Assembly (NCBI GenBank): GCA_023267655.1
Contig: JAHFMV010000011.1
Location: forward strand, 1 to 38,057
DNA length: 38,057 nucleotides
Source of the DNA: Candidatus Kaiserbacteria bacterium
GTDB taxonomy: Bacteria > Patescibacteriota > Minisyncoccia > Phycocordibacterales > UBA2100
Direction of reading: 5' to 3'
Below are positions 12,852-21,440 of this stretch, one piece after another. Under the pieces are notes generated by a model. It saw only the letters and a list, made by a program, of their open reading frames with translations. It was not told the DNA's origin and searched no databases. Position 1 is the first letter of the stretch. Each line of letters begins with the position of its first letter. Position numbers and translations under genes: made by a program.

Positions 12852-14585
12852 ATGCCTCCTGTTACCTCGCGCCCGCAGACAGCAACTTTGACGGGCACCG
12901 CGTCTTCGACCGCTCCGATGCGGTCGCTCAAGGACGTCAAAATCCCGTACGAAGTTCTCAAGTTGATTCCGCAGGAAAGTGCGGAGCACTACATGCTCGC
13001 ACCGATTGGCGTCATCGATGGTGTCCTCGAAGTCGGGATGGTGGATCCGGATAGTATGGCGGCCGTCGATGCACTGAATTTTATCGCGCGCAAAAGCGGC
13101 GTCCCGTTCAAGATTTTCCAGATCACACAGGAAGATTTTGCCCGCGTCGAGCAAATGTACAAAGGCCTCGGCGGCGACGTCGATCAGGCGCTCACCGATT
13201 TGGCGAGTGAAAAAGCAGGGGAGAAAAAACAAAAAACCGATGACGATGATGGGATGGAATATCTCCTCGATCTCGGGACGATCGCGGAGAACCAAAAAGA
13301 CACCGGCGCGCTTCAAGAAGATGCGCCGGCAATTAAAATAGTTTCCACGATTTTGCGCTATGCGATCGACGGCAGGGCATCGGACATCCATGTCGAGCCG
13401 ACGCCGCAAGGCGTGCGTGTACGCTACCGTGTCGATGGCGATCTGCACACGAGCGTTGTCTTGCCGGCGAATACTCACCGCGCGATTGTCGCGCGCATCA
13501 AAGTGCTCTCATCAATCCGGCTCGACGAAAAGCGCCGTCCGCAAGACGGACGATTTTCTGCAAAATTCGATGAGCGCCAAATCGACTTCCGTGTGTCGAC
13601 GTTCCCATCGTACAGCGGCGAGAAGATCGTGATGCGTATCCTCGATCGTGAACAAGGATTTATTCCGGTCGACAAGATCGGGCTTTCCGAGCGCGACCTG
13701 GGCGTCGTGCACAGGGCTATCCAGGCACCCCACGGTCTCATTCTTATCTCGGGCCCGACCGGATCGGGTAAATCCACCACGCTCTATTCGATGCTCGCGG
13801 AATTGGATCGTGAACACAAAAATGTGCTCTCCTTGGAAGATCCGATCGAATACTACATCGATGGTGTCATTCAGTCGCAGGTGCGGCCGGAAATCGGCTA
13901 CACCTTTGCGACGGGACTGCGCACCACGCTGCGCCAGGACCCTGATATCATTATGGTCGGCGAGATTCGTGACGGGGAAACGGCGAAACTCGCCATACAA
14001 GCGGCGCTCACCGGCCACTTGGTGCTCTCGACCATTCACACCAATGACGCTGTTGGCGTCGTGCCGCGTCTCATTGATATGGGCGTCGAGCCGTATTTGA
14101 TTCCGCCGGTTCTCATCCTTTCGATGGCACAGCGCCTCGTGCGCACGCTCTGCCCAGGGACGGGAAAAGAATACGCACTTTCGCCGAGCGAAATAAAAAA
14201 CATCGAGAGCGAAATGGCATCGCTTCCCAAAGAGCACCATTTCAAGGTGGAGAAGAAAGCGTATGAGCCGGAACGCACACAAACCTGTCCGACGGGGCTG
14301 CGTGGCCGTATGGCAGTCTTTGAGACGATGGAGATGACGCAGGAGATCGAGCGCATCATCCTCACGTCGCCGATCGAATCGAAATTGCGCGATGCGGCAC
14401 GCAGGCAAGGTATGACGAACATGCGCGAAGACGCGATACGGAAAGCGTTTGCAAAACAGATTCCGTTTTCGGAAGTCAGTACGCTCTCATCGGTCTTGCT
14501 TGAAGACGAAACGGCGGCTCCTCCACCCGTTGCACCGAAAGAAGAGATCAAAGACGACGCGCCTGATGAAGCCACTACCACCTAA
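12852..14585 (+). CDS. pilB: Type IV pilus extension ATPase PilB
   Basis: 577 aa. N-terminal N1 domain (IPYEVLKLIPQESAEHYMLAPIG), ASDIHVEP at 176-183, Walker A GPTGSGKS (301-308), Walker B IIMVGEIRDGE (366-376), and HLVLSTIHTNDA. This is the hexameric cytoplasmic motor that drives pilin polymerisation. The zinc-binding tetracysteine of GspE/PilB is reduced to two Cys (C434 in TLCPGTGKE, C479 in TCPTGLRGR), so metal binding here is doubtful. A downstream in-frame Met (residue 23) is a possible alternative start. No Shine-Dalgarno precedes 12852. Confidence 0.95.
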   Translation: MPPVTSRPQTATLTGTASSTAPMRSLKDVKIPYEVLKLIPQESAEHYMLAPIGVIDGVLEVGMVDPDSMAAVDALNFIARKSGVPFKIFQITQEDFARVEQMYKGLGGDVDQALTDLASEKAGEKKQKTDDDDGMEYLLDLGTIAENQKDTGALQEDAPAIKIVSTILRYAIDGRASDIHVEPTPQGVRVRYRVDGDLHTSVVLPANTHRAIVARIKVLSSIRLDEKRRPQDGRFSAKFDERQIDFRVSTFPSYSGEKIVMRILDREQGFIPVDKIGLSERDLGVVHRAIQAPHGLILISGPTGSGKSTTLYSMLAELDREHKNVLSLEDPIEYYIDGVIQSQVRPEIGYTFATGLRTTLRQDPDIIMVGEIRDGETAKLAIQAALTGHLVLSTIHTNDAVGVVPRLIDMGVEPYLIPPVLILSMAQRLVRTLCPGTGKEYALSPSEIKNIESEMASLPKEHHFKVEKKAYEPERTQTCPTGLRGRMAVFETMEMTQEIERIILTSPIESKLRDAARRQGMTNMREDAIRKAFAKQIPFSEVSTLSSVLLEDETAAPPPVAPKEEIKDDAPDEATTT

Positions 14586-14594
14586 TTTTTTCCT

Positions 14595-14981
14595 ATGACT
14601 GATACACCAAGTACCGTACTCCTTGTCGATGACGATAAATTCCTCCTCGACATGTATAGTCTCAAATTTTCGCAGGCGGGCTTTACCGTGCAGCCGTGCT
14701 TTTCGACACATGAAGCGATCGAGGCCTTGCGCGGCGGTCTTAAGCCGGCGGTGGTGCTCTTTGATGTGACCATGCCGGGCGAAGACGGCTTTTCGCTCTT
14801 ACAGACCATCAAAGATGAAAAGTTGGCTGCGGGCGCGCGCCTCATCGCGCTCACCAATCAAGGCAACGATGCCGACAAGAAACATGCGGAAGATTTGGGG
14901 GTTCATAAATACTGCATCAAGGCGAGCATGATTCCCTCGGAGGTTGTCAACATGGTGAAAGAGGAGATGAATAAAAAGTAA
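14595..14981 (+). CDS. CheY-like single-domain response regulator
   Basis: 128 aa, one receiver domain and nothing else. Acidic pocket D12-D14 (LVDDDKF), phospho-acceptor D57 (VVLFDVTMPGEDG), T87 (LIALTN) and K109 (KYCIKAS) are all present. It sits 9 bases after pilB and before pilT, so it is probably part of the motor transcript and may switch extension and retraction. No histidine kinase is in the window. Confidence 0.92.
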   Translation: MTDTPSTVLLVDDDKFLLDMYSLKFSQAGFTVQPCFSTHEAIEALRGGLKPAVVLFDVTMPGEDGFSLLQTIKDEKLAAGARLIALTNQGNDADKKHAEDLGVHKYCIKASMIPSEVVNMVKEEMNKK

Positions 14982-15082
14982 TTTTCAATTTACAATTCTC
15001 AATTTCCAATGAATTTTCAATGTACCAATGTGTGAAAATTAATGCATTGAATCATTGATCGAAAATTGCACAATTGATAATT
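14981..15082. repeat. 7-bp-period AT-rich arms in inverted layout (pre-pilT)
   Basis: Left arm 14981-15021 reads in 7-bp steps: TTTTCAA, TTTACAA, TTCTCAA, TTTCCAA. The right arm (about 15034-15082) carries the reverse form (ATTGAATC, ATTGATCG, AAAATTGC) with less regular 7-8-bp steps. It lies between the receiver gene and the pilT promoter. The full 14982-15119 gap holds no gene. Confidence 0.65.
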
Positions 15083-15131
15083 ATCCCGTGTCATCATCAT
15101 TGATTGTTCAAAAATACGTTACAATACCCTT

Positions 15132-16199
15132 ATGGTCATGGATTACGACTCACAACTAAAGAAGTACATTAATGTTTTGATACATGAAGGTGCGTCCGAC
15201 TTGCACCTCTCGACAGGGACGCACCCCACGATTCGCGTGGCCGGAGCTCTCACCGGCATGCTCAAGGAACCGGTTTTGACCAAAGACGACACGATGGGGT
15301 ATGTGAAAGCACTACTCACGCCGGAGCAGCTCGAGCGCTTCATAGCGACCTTTGAAATTGACTTTGCGTACGAGACGCCGGACGGCAATCGCTTCCGCGG
15401 CAATGCATTTTTCCAACGTGGTGCGGTCGGGATCGCGCTCCGATTCATCCCGAAACAAATCCGTACGATTGCGGAATTGAATTTGCCTGACATCCTCGAG
15501 ACCTTTGCGCGCAAATCGCAGGGATTCTTCCTCGTGGTTGGTCCGGTGGGGCAGGGCAAGACAACAACGCTCGCATCGCTCGTTGAGATGATCAACACCG
15601 AGCGCATGGAACACATCGTGACCATCGAAGATCCGATCGAATATATTTTTGAGCCGAAGCGCTCGCTTGTTGACCAGCGTGAAGTCCTGCTCGACACGAA
15701 AAATTTCGAAGCCGCGCTTATCAGTGCGTTCCGTCAGGACATCGACGTGCTTCTCATCGGCGAAATGCGCGGACCGGAGACGGTTTCGGCGGCGGTTACG
15801 GCCGCAGAAACGGGGCATCTCGTCTTTTCGACGCTTCATACCAATAATGCTGCGCAGACGATTGATCGTATTATCGATACGTTTCCGGCGAATCAGCAAG
15901 ATCAGATCCGCATCCAACTTGGCTCGTCGCTTGCGGGTATTTTCTCGCAGCGCCTCGTGCCGCGTATTTCCGGAGGGCTCGTTCCCGCGTACGAACTTCT
16001 CATCAACAACCGCGCGATCGCGAATTTAATCCGTGAGAAGCGCACGCACGAGATCAATACGGTCATCGAGACATCTTCCGGCGAAGGGATGATCGACATG
16101 AACCGTTCGCTCGCGGAATTGGTCGCGCGCGGTGAGATTACGGTGGAGAGCGCGTACCAATTTTCGCTGAACCCCAATGTGTTGCAAAAGTTGCTTTAG
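15132..16199 (+). CDS. pilT: Type IV pilus retraction ATPase PilT
   Basis: 355 aa. GASDLHLSTG near the start, Walker A GPVGQGKTT (137-145; Q in place of the usual S), VLLIGEMRGPETVSAAVTAAETGHLVFSTLHTNNA with the PilT-type AIRNLIRE-like element (here AIANLIREKRT). PilT hexamers depolymerise pili for twitching and DNA uptake. TACAAT (15120-15125) plus six bases fixes the start at 15132, leaderless. It has its own promoter, separate from pilB. Confidence 0.95.
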   Translation: MVMDYDSQLKKYINVLIHEGASDLHLSTGTHPTIRVAGALTGMLKEPVLTKDDTMGYVKALLTPEQLERFIATFEIDFAYETPDGNRFRGNAFFQRGAVGIALRFIPKQIRTIAELNLPDILETFARKSQGFFLVVGPVGQGKTTTLASLVEMINTERMEHIVTIEDPIEYIFEPKRSLVDQREVLLDTKNFEAALISAFRQDIDVLLIGEMRGPETVSAAVTAAETGHLVFSTLHTNNAAQTIDRIIDTFPANQQDQIRIQLGSSLAGIFSQRLVPRISGGLVPAYELLINNRAIANLIREKRTHEINTVIETSSGEGMIDMNRSLAELVARGEITVESAYQFSLNPNVLQKLL

Positions 16200-16240
16200 T
16201 CTTTATGTATCGTTTGTCTTTTATGAGATCGAATAGCAGC

Positions 16241-16316
16241 AGCGTCGAGCGTCGAGCGTCGAGCTTAGAGAAAATCGCTTCTCGCGTAATGTCGCAGCTC
16301 GCAGCTCGCAGCTCGA
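16241..16316. repeat. 7-bp-period inverted arms before pilC
   Basis: Left arm AGCGTCG x3 plus AGC (16241-16264). Right arm GCAGCTC x3 plus GA (16294-16316). Both have a strict 7-bp period and are roughly reverse complements of each other, with 29 bases between. The right arm ends four bases before the pilC ATG. The rest of the gap (16200-16240) has no gene. Confidence 0.85.
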
Positions 16317-16320
16317 ACCT

Positions 16321-17535
16321 ATGAGCCTCTTCACGTACACCGCGCTTGATGAACAGGGGGCGCAGCGGCAGGGAACTATCGATGCCGTGAATGTTGACGT
16401 CGCGATTTCAGCCTTACAGCGACGCGGTCTCATCATATCTTCGATCGATTCGGCGGAAGCAAAGCCAAAGTGGTCGCTGCAGACATCGATCCCGATTTTC
16501 AGCGGCATCAAGGGGTCCGATATCGTCATGCTCTCGCGGCAGATGACGACGCTCTTCGAGAGTCAGGTTTCGGCGCTTCGCGCGTTCCAGTTGCTCGCCG
16601 CAGAAGCGCGTACGCCGCGGCTTGCCGACGTCCTCTCATCAATTGCAACTGATATACAAAGCGGCAGCCAGATCTCAAGCGCGCTTTCCAAGCATCCTGA
16701 CGTGTTCTCCGCGTTTTACGTCAACATGGTTCGCGCCGGCGAAGAAGCGGGTAAATTGGACGAAACGTTTTCATTCCTCGCGGATTATCTCGATCGTAAC
16801 TACGAGATCACGTCGAAGGCGAAAAATGCGCTCATTTACCCGGCATTTATCGTCGGCACGTTCTTTGTCGTCATCATCCTCATGATGACACTCGTCATTC
16901 CGCGCCTCGCGGTCATGCTCACCGAGACCAACCAACCGATCCCGATATATACGCGTATCGTCATCGGCATGAGTACGATTTTTGCCGATTACGCACTCTT
17001 GTGGATTGCATTCCTCGTCATCGCCGGCGTCTTTCTCTTCCGCTTCATCCGCACCAAAGCGGGAGCCGTCATGTTTTCGAAGGCGCGCCTGCAGGTTCCT
17101 ATTATCGGTGGCATTTACAAGAAATTGTATCTCTCACGTGTCGCGGACAACCTCTCGACAATGCTCAAGTCAGGTATTCAGATGCTGCGTGGACTCGAAG
17201 TTACCGGCTCCGTCGTCGAGGATCCGACGTACGAGCGTGTCCTCACGGAAGCAGCCACCGATGTGAAAGGGGGATTGCCTGTATCTGAAGCATTCCGCAA
17301 ACACCCTGAAATTCCCGGGATCGTGGTTGCCATGATCAGGATCGGCGAAGAAACCGGCAACATGGGGACGATTCTGGATTCAATCGCGAAATTCTATCGC
17401 CGCGAGGTGAATAACGCGGTCGACACGCTCGTTTCTCTGATTGAGCCGTTCATGATCGTCTCACTCGCCGTGTGTGTCGCGGTGCTTCTCGCATCAGTTC
17501 TCGTGCCAATTTATAACATCGCCGCAAGCATCTAG
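16321..17535 (+). CDS. pilC: Type IV pilus inner-membrane platform protein PilC
   Basis: 404 aa. YTALDEQGAQRQGTIDA opens the protein as in PilC/GspF. Two GspF domains follow: residues about 70-195 (LSRQMTTLFESQVSALRAFQLL, MVRAGEEAGKLDETFSFLADYL) and 270-400 (LSRVADNLSTMLKSGIQMLRGLEV, MIRIGEETGNMGTILDSIAKFY). Three hydrophobic segments are at about 168-195, 220-242 and 378-402. It anchors PilB and PilT at the membrane. The ATG at 16321 directly follows a heptad-repeat arm, with no Shine-Dalgarno. Confidence 0.95.
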   Translation: MSLFTYTALDEQGAQRQGTIDAVNVDVAISALQRRGLIISSIDSAEAKPKWSLQTSIPIFSGIKGSDIVMLSRQMTTLFESQVSALRAFQLLAAEARTPRLADVLSSIATDIQSGSQISSALSKHPDVFSAFYVNMVRAGEEAGKLDETFSFLADYLDRNYEITSKAKNALIYPAFIVGTFFVVIILMMTLVIPRLAVMLTETNQPIPIYTRIVIGMSTIFADYALLWIAFLVIAGVFLFRFIRTKAGAVMFSKARLQVPIIGGIYKKLYLSRVADNLSTMLKSGIQMLRGLEVTGSVVEDPTYERVLTEAATDVKGGLPVSEAFRKHPEIPGIVVAMIRIGEETGNMGTILDSIAKFYRREVNNAVDTLVSLIEPFMIVSLAVCVAVLLASVLVPIYNIAASI

Positions 17536-17536
17536 G

Positions 17537-17633
17537 TAGCCACTAGTCATTAGCGACTAGCCACTAGGGCATGCGGAATGCAAAATGCATTTGAATTTTT
17601 CTTAATGGCTACGTACTAGTGGCTAGTGGCTGA
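17537..17633. repeat. 7-bp-period inverted arms (GCCACTA type) after pilC
   Basis: Left arm 17537-17569: AGCCACT, AGTCATT, AGCGACT, AGCCACT, AGGG. Right arm 17601-17633: AATGGCT, ACGTACT, AGTGGCT, AGTGGCT, GA. Both arms are 33 bases with a 7-bp period; the spacer is 31 bases. A close relative is at 21947-22032. The following 17634-17729 has only a small CTTCCC/GGGAAG hairpin and no gene. Confidence 0.85.
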
Positions 17634-17741
17634 TTTTGTTATCCCCACCCCCTTCCCACAAACAGGGGAAGCCATCGTATGATTGTCTTCATTGGAGGCT
17701 CGCACTAATCGGCCTTACTTTTAATAATTTACTATAGATGT

Positions 17742-18188
17742 ATGTTAAAAAAATCACGCGGTTTCACTCTCATTGAATTGTTGGTGGTGATCGCCATTAT
17801 CGGTATCCTCTCATCGGTTGTGCTCGCCTCGCTTAACGGTGCGCGCAAGAAAGGTCGCGACGCTCGTCGTATCTCTGACCTTAAGCAGATCCAGCTCGCG
17901 CTCGAAATGTACTACGACGCAAACGGGAGCGAATATCCTGATGCAACCTCGTCACTCGCACCGACATACATCTCGGTGTTGCCGGCTGATCCGCAGACTG
18001 CAGCCGCATATTCCTACGACAACCTCACGAGTGCCGCCGCTGCCTGTGTCGTCGCATCCGGTGTCTGTTCAAACTACGTACTCGGCGCAACACTCGAAGA
18101 TAGCAATAACGCCGCTCTCAACCAAGATATCGATGGCACGGTGGGTTCGGTCACATGCACCGATCCGACCTTCTGTGTCCAGCCGTAA
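17742..18188 (+). CDS. Major-type type IV pilin 1
   Basis: 148 aa. The short leader MLKKSRG is followed by FTLIELLVVIAIIGILSSVVLASL, the class III signal: cleavage after G, methylated F1, E5. Then comes a long helix (DARRISDLKQIQLALEMYYDANG) and a C-terminal domain with four Cys that could form disulphides (ACVVASGVC, TCTDPTFC). TACTAT (17730-17735) plus six bases sets the start. It is paired with a close paralogue 37 bases downstream. Confidence 0.93.
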   Translation: MLKKSRGFTLIELLVVIAIIGILSSVVLASLNGARKKGRDARRISDLKQIQLALEMYYDANGSEYPDATSSLAPTYISVLPADPQTAAAYSYDNLTSAAAACVVASGVCSNYVLGATLEDSNNAALNQDIDGTVGSVTCTDPTFCVQP

Positions 18189-18225
18189 TTTATTAGCAAT
18201 TATTATTTAGCCTAATTACGCATAT

Positions 18226-18690
18226 ATGAATCGACTTAATCGCGGCTTCACCCTGATTGAATTGTTGGTGGTGATTGCCATCATCGGAATCCTCGCATCC
18301 GTCGTCCTCGCGTCGCTCAACAGCGCACGCGTCAAAGGTCGCGACGCCCGACGCATCTCGGATGTGAAGCAAATCCAGCTCGCACTCGAGTTGTACTACG
18401 ACAAAAATCAGACCTATCCGACAGCGGCACAGGCCATGAGCACCTCGACATCAGTCTTGGTAACGAACGGATTTATCTCGTCACTCCCGGTTGATCCGTC
18501 GACGCAAGGATTGTATTCGTATGCTGCATTGCAGTCTGACGGTGTGACCGCATGTACGACGACTCCATGCCCAAGTTATGTTGTCGGGGCGACCATCGAA
18601 GGCGGCGCATCAGCAACTCCGGCTGACGTCGACACCAATCCTATCGGCGGCCTCGATTGTTCGGATCCGGTGTTCTGCAAGACACCCTAG
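18226..18690 (+). CDS. Major-type type IV pilin 2 (tandem paralogue)
   Basis: 154 aa. Leader MNRLNRG, then FTLIELLVVIAIIGILASVVLASLNSARVKGRDARRIS, nearly identical to pilin 1 through the first 40 residues, then diverging, with the same Cys pattern (ACTTTPC, DCSDPVFC). Tandem duplication followed by drift in the exposed domain is the likely origin. It could be the second component of a mixed pilus, or an alternative subunit. It is followed by two hairpins. Confidence 0.93.
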   Translation: MNRLNRGFTLIELLVVIAIIGILASVVLASLNSARVKGRDARRISDVKQIQLALELYYDKNQTYPTAAQAMSTSTSVLVTNGFISSLPVDPSTQGLYSYAALQSDGVTACTTTPCPSYVVGATIEGGASATPADVDTNPIGGLDCSDPVFCKTP

Positions 18691-18754
18691 TCCAAAATTC
18701 GTTGAAGGATTTTGGACGGGCGACCCCGCTCAGACTACGTCTGAGCGGGGTTTA
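18690..18754 (+). terminator. Two hairpins after the pilin pair
   Basis: GTCCAAAAT/ATTTTGGAC (18690-18717, 9-bp stem, 10-base loop), then ACCCCGCTCAGAC/GTCTGAGCGGGGT (18723-18751, 13-bp stem, 3-base loop) followed by TTTA. The second is a strong intrinsic-terminator-type hairpin with a short T tract and probably ends the pilin transcript. Confidence 0.75.
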
Positions 18755-18773
18755 GCCGTGGTAAACTCACCGC

Positions 18774-19613
18774 ATGTTTTTTCTCGAGGTTGTTTTTTGG
18801 GCGACACTCGGCCTCATTCTCGGCAGTTTTGCAAATGTCCTTATCTTGCGATACGGCATGCAAACGCTCGGCGGGCGCAGCGCATGTCCCGCATGCACGC
18901 GGCAGCTGCGCTGGTTTGAACTAATTCCCGTGATCTCGTACCTCGCACTGCGCGGGAAGTGTATGACATGCCACGTACGCATCTCGCTGCAATATCCGCT
19001 CGTTGAACTTTTGATGGCACTCTTTACCCTCGCGATCGGACTTTCACCCGCGCCTCTTGCCGTGAAAGGAATCGGCGTACTGATCGCGCTTCTCCTCATC
19101 GCAATTGCGGTATACGACCTGTATACGACGTACATGCCTGACGCGTGGGTGCTCGGCTTTATCGGTGCTGCAATTATCACGAGCATCTTCACGCTCGGAT
19201 GGGGCGTGTTCAGCGTGTGGTTTATTCTCGCCGGACCCCTTGTTGCGCTTCCCTTGTATGCGCTGTGGTTTTTTTCCGATGGACGTTGGATGGGATTTGG
19301 CGACGTGAAATTTGCGCTCGGCATTGGATGGCTGCTGGGGATTCCGCTTGGCTACGTCGCACTCTGCTTTGCATTTGTGATCGGTGCCATCGTCGGCGTG
19401 TGTATCCTACTACCGCTCCAGCGCCTCAAAGCCCTGTTCTCGAGTGGGATAACTCGCTATGCGGCGGTCGGCGAAGGATTTACAATGAAGAGCGAAGTGC
19501 CGTTTGGGCCATTTCTCATCATTGGCGTATGCATATGTTGGATCAGTCTCTTATATTCGATACCGCTCATCGCGATTCTCGCGGATTTTCTCTCATTGAA
19601 CTTCTCGTCGTGA
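18774..19613 (+). CDS. pilD: Prepilin peptidase (type IV leader peptidase, A24)
   Basis: 279 aa membrane protein. N-terminal zinc-type cysteines C38/C41 and C63/C66 (CPAC...CMTC) flank the LRWFELIPVISYL methyltransferase-type segment. Catalytic aspartates are D115 (IAVYDLYTTYMPD) and D177 (MGFGDVKFALG). About seven hydrophobic helices. It cuts the pilin leaders after Gly and methylates the new N-terminus. TAAACT (18762-18767) plus six bases gives a leaderless start. Confidence 0.95.
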   Translation: MFFLEVVFWATLGLILGSFANVLILRYGMQTLGGRSACPACTRQLRWFELIPVISYLALRGKCMTCHVRISLQYPLVELLMALFTLAIGLSPAPLAVKGIGVLIALLLIAIAVYDLYTTYMPDAWVLGFIGAAIITSIFTLGWGVFSVWFILAGPLVALPLYALWFFSDGRWMGFGDVKFALGIGWLLGIPLGYVALCFAFVIGAIVGVCILLPLQRLKALFSSGITRYAAVGEGFTMKSEVPFGPFLIIGVCICWISLLYSIPLIAILADFLSLNFSS

Positions 19614-20125
19614 CGGCGGTCTTTGTTATTCTGACAGGCGTCGTCCTCGCTAATAATTCGCGTTTCGGCAATCGCATTGTCCTGCAAAACCTTGCGCACG
19701 ATATCGCACTCTCGATTCGTGAAGCGCAGATTTATGGCATCGCGGTGAAGCGCTACGGAACTAACCAGTTTGACACGGGCTACGGCATGCATTTTGCGCC
19801 CGGGAACAGCTACGAACTGTTCGCGGATGTGAATCAGAACGGCATTTGGGATTCGGGGGAGACGGTGAAATCGACAACGATTGCCGCCGGATATCAGATT
19901 TCCACGATCTGTTCCCCGGACTCGAATTGCGGCGCGGACCGACTCGACATTCTGTTCCGCAGACCGGAGCCAGACGCGTGTATTAGCACGAGTGGTACGG
20001 TGACGCTGAATAGCCAGCAGCTCTGCACGTCGGCATTGACCCGCGCGACGATCACCGTCACCTCAAACCGCGACGATCATGCGACGATCGTCGTTGAATC
20101 GTCGGGGCAAATATCGGTACAATAA
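19529..20125 (+). CDS. GspH/PulG-type minor pilin-like protein
   Basis: 198 aa from the ATG at 19529 (an ATG at 19535 is equally possible). Leader MHMLDQSLIFDTAHRDSRG, then FSLIELLVVTAVFVILTGVV, the type IV pilin N-terminus. A GspH-like globular part follows (NLAHDIALSIREAQIYGIAVKRYG). The first ~85 bases overlap the 3' end of pilD in another frame, which suggests translational coupling; no later start precedes the cleavage site. Probably a minor pilin priming the pilus tip. Confidence 0.8.
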   Translation: MHMLDQSLIFDTAHRDSRGFSLIELLVVTAVFVILTGVVLANNSRFGNRIVLQNLAHDIALSIREAQIYGIAVKRYGTNQFDTGYGMHFAPGNSYELFADVNQNGIWDSGETVKSTTIAAGYQISTICSPDSNCGADRLDILFRRPEPDACISTSGTVTLNSQQLCTSALTRATITVTSNRDDHATIVVESSGQISVQ

Positions 20126-20126
20126 T

Positions 20127-20792
20127 ATGGCCACAAATTTTCAATTTTCAATTCTCAATTTTTCAAAAAAGCAGGCCGTCTCTTTGGATTCCTTTGAAAA
20201 TTGCAAATTGCAAATTGCAAATTGCCGCGCCGCGGCCGCGCCGCGCCGCGGCTTCACCCTCATCGAGCTCATGGTCTCGGTTACGCTCTTTATAGTGATC
20301 ATGCTCGTTGCCGTCGGGGCACTTCTTGCGCTCGTGGATGCGAACAAGAAAGCGCGTGCGCTTGAGAGCGTGATCAACAACCTCAACATATCGCTCGACG
20401 GCATGGTGCGCGCCATGCGCATGGGGACGCTCTATAATTGCGGGTCTAATTCGATCCCGGATTCGGGAGGCGGTGACTGTGTGAACGGATCGACAACATT
20501 TTCATTTGCGCCGTACGGATCGGACACCTCGGAGCAATCTGAACGGTGGGTGTACACTTTTTCGGACAGCCAAATTTTCCGCTCGAAACAGGGTGGCTCA
20601 AATGCGGTCGCTATCACGGCGCCGGAGGTTTCGATAAGTGATATGCATTTTTACGTCATCGGGACGGTGCCGCGGGACATCGTGCAGCCGAAAGTCGTTC
20701 TTGTCGTGAAGGGCGTTGCGGGACCAAGTGTTAAAACACAATCAACCTTTTATATCCAAGCAACCGCCGTGCAGCGAGCACTTGATCTATGA
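20127..20792 (+). CDS. PilW-type minor pilin-like protein with repeat-derived leader
   Basis: 221 aa from the ATG at 20127, one base after the previous stop; the track's earlier start is inside the upstream gene. Residues 1-40 (MATNFQFSILNFSKKQ...KLQIANCRAAAAPRRG) are encoded by 7-bp-period repeats and a GC-only block and precede FTLIELMVSVTLFIVIMLVAV. The leader is thus about 45 residues, far longer than the 6-10 usual. The C-terminal part (VINNLNISLDGMVRAMRMG, DMHFYVIGTVPRD) resembles PilW-like minor pilins. Overlaps the next gene by ATGA. Confidence 0.8.
   Translation: MATNFQFSILNFSKKQAVSLDSFENCKLQIANCRAAAAPRRGFTLIELMVSVTLFIVIMLVAVGALLALVDANKKARALESVINNLNISLDGMVRAMRMGTLYNCGSNSIPDSGGGDCVNGSTTFSFAPYGSDTSEQSERWVYTFSDSQIFRSKQGGSNAVAITAPEVSISDMHFYVIGTVPRDIVQPKVVLVVKGVAGPSVKTQSTFYIQATAVQRALDL
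20136..20225. repeat. 7-bp-period inverted arms inside a pilin leader
   Basis: Left arm 20136-20170: AATTTTC, AATTTTC, AATTCTC, AATTTTTC. Right arm 20193-20225: GAAAATT, GCAAATT, GCAAATT, GCAAATT, GC. The arms are inverted with respect to each other with about 22 bases between. A GC-only palindromic block (20223-20251) follows. The whole element is read in frame as the leader of the pilin-like gene. Confidence 0.85.
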
Positions 20793-21439
20793 AGAACAGG
20801 GAACAGGTGTCAGGTGTCAGGTACCAGGGAATTCATAGAAGTATTTTTGCATTTCCCCTAAAACCTAAAACCTGGAACCTGGCACCTGCGTCTCGTGGCA
20901 TGACCCTGATCGAGACCTTGGTCGCGATATCAATCCTCGCGGTCGCCATCGTCGCACCGATGACGCTCACGATGCAGAGTCTCTCCTCGGCATATTATGC
21001 GCGTGACCAAGTCGTCGCGTCGAATCTCGCGCAGGAAGCGATCGAATCGGTGCGTGCCGTGCGCGACGGCAACATTTTGCGAATTGCACTGAATGGCCCT
21101 GATGTGGCCTGCACGCCGACCTCGCTCTTGTGCAATATTCCGATCGACACCGATTTTACGATCGATACACGGGTCACCGATCCTCACACTGCGATTACGG
21201 TGTGCGACGGGACGTGTCCGTTTCTGCAGACCGATCCGAGCCAGACGCTCTACGGGTATCAAAGCGGCTGGACCGATACACAATTCCGCCGCACCGTGCA
21301 CGCGTCGTATCTGACAGGAACCACTGACGAAATTCGCGTCACAGTCACGGTCGTGCGCGTGACGGGACAACACCCGCTCCCGCCGGTTGTCTTGCATGCA
21401 AACCTCTATAAATGGGTTGATGATGGGAGTGGAGCATGA
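20789..21439 (+). CDS. PilV-type minor pilin-like protein with repeat-derived leader
   Basis: 216 aa, start ATGA overlapping the previous stop. Leader MKNREQVSGVRYQG...TWNLAPASRG (about 36 residues) is encoded by a 7-bp-period element (20801-20888), then MTLIETLVAISILAVAIVAPMTL. The helix YARDQVVASNLAQEAIESVRAVRDGN is typical of PilV/GspI-like minor pilins. M replaces F at +1. The rest is a beta-rich domain with Cys pairs (CTPTSLLC, CDGTC). Confidence 0.8.
   Translation: MKNREQVSGVRYQGIHRSIFAFPLKPKTWNLAPASRGMTLIETLVAISILAVAIVAPMTLTMQSLSSAYYARDQVVASNLAQEAIESVRAVRDGNILRIALNGPDVACTPTSLLCNIPIDTDFTIDTRVTDPHTAITVCDGTCPFLQTDPSQTLYGYQSGWTDTQFRRTVHASYLTGTTDEIRVTVTVVRVTGQHPLPPVVLHANLYKWVDDGSGA
20801..20888. 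repeat. 7-bp-period inverted arms (CAGGTGT type) inside a pilin leader
   Basis: Left arm 20801-20829: CAGGTGT, CAGGTGT, CAGGTAC, CAGGG. Right arm 20855-20888: CCTAAAA, CCTAAAA, CCTGGAA, CCTGGCA, CCTG. Both have a 7-bp period and are roughly reverse complements, 25 bases apart. The element is translated as the N-terminal leader of the PilV-like gene. Confidence 0.85.
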
Positions 21440-21440
21440 T

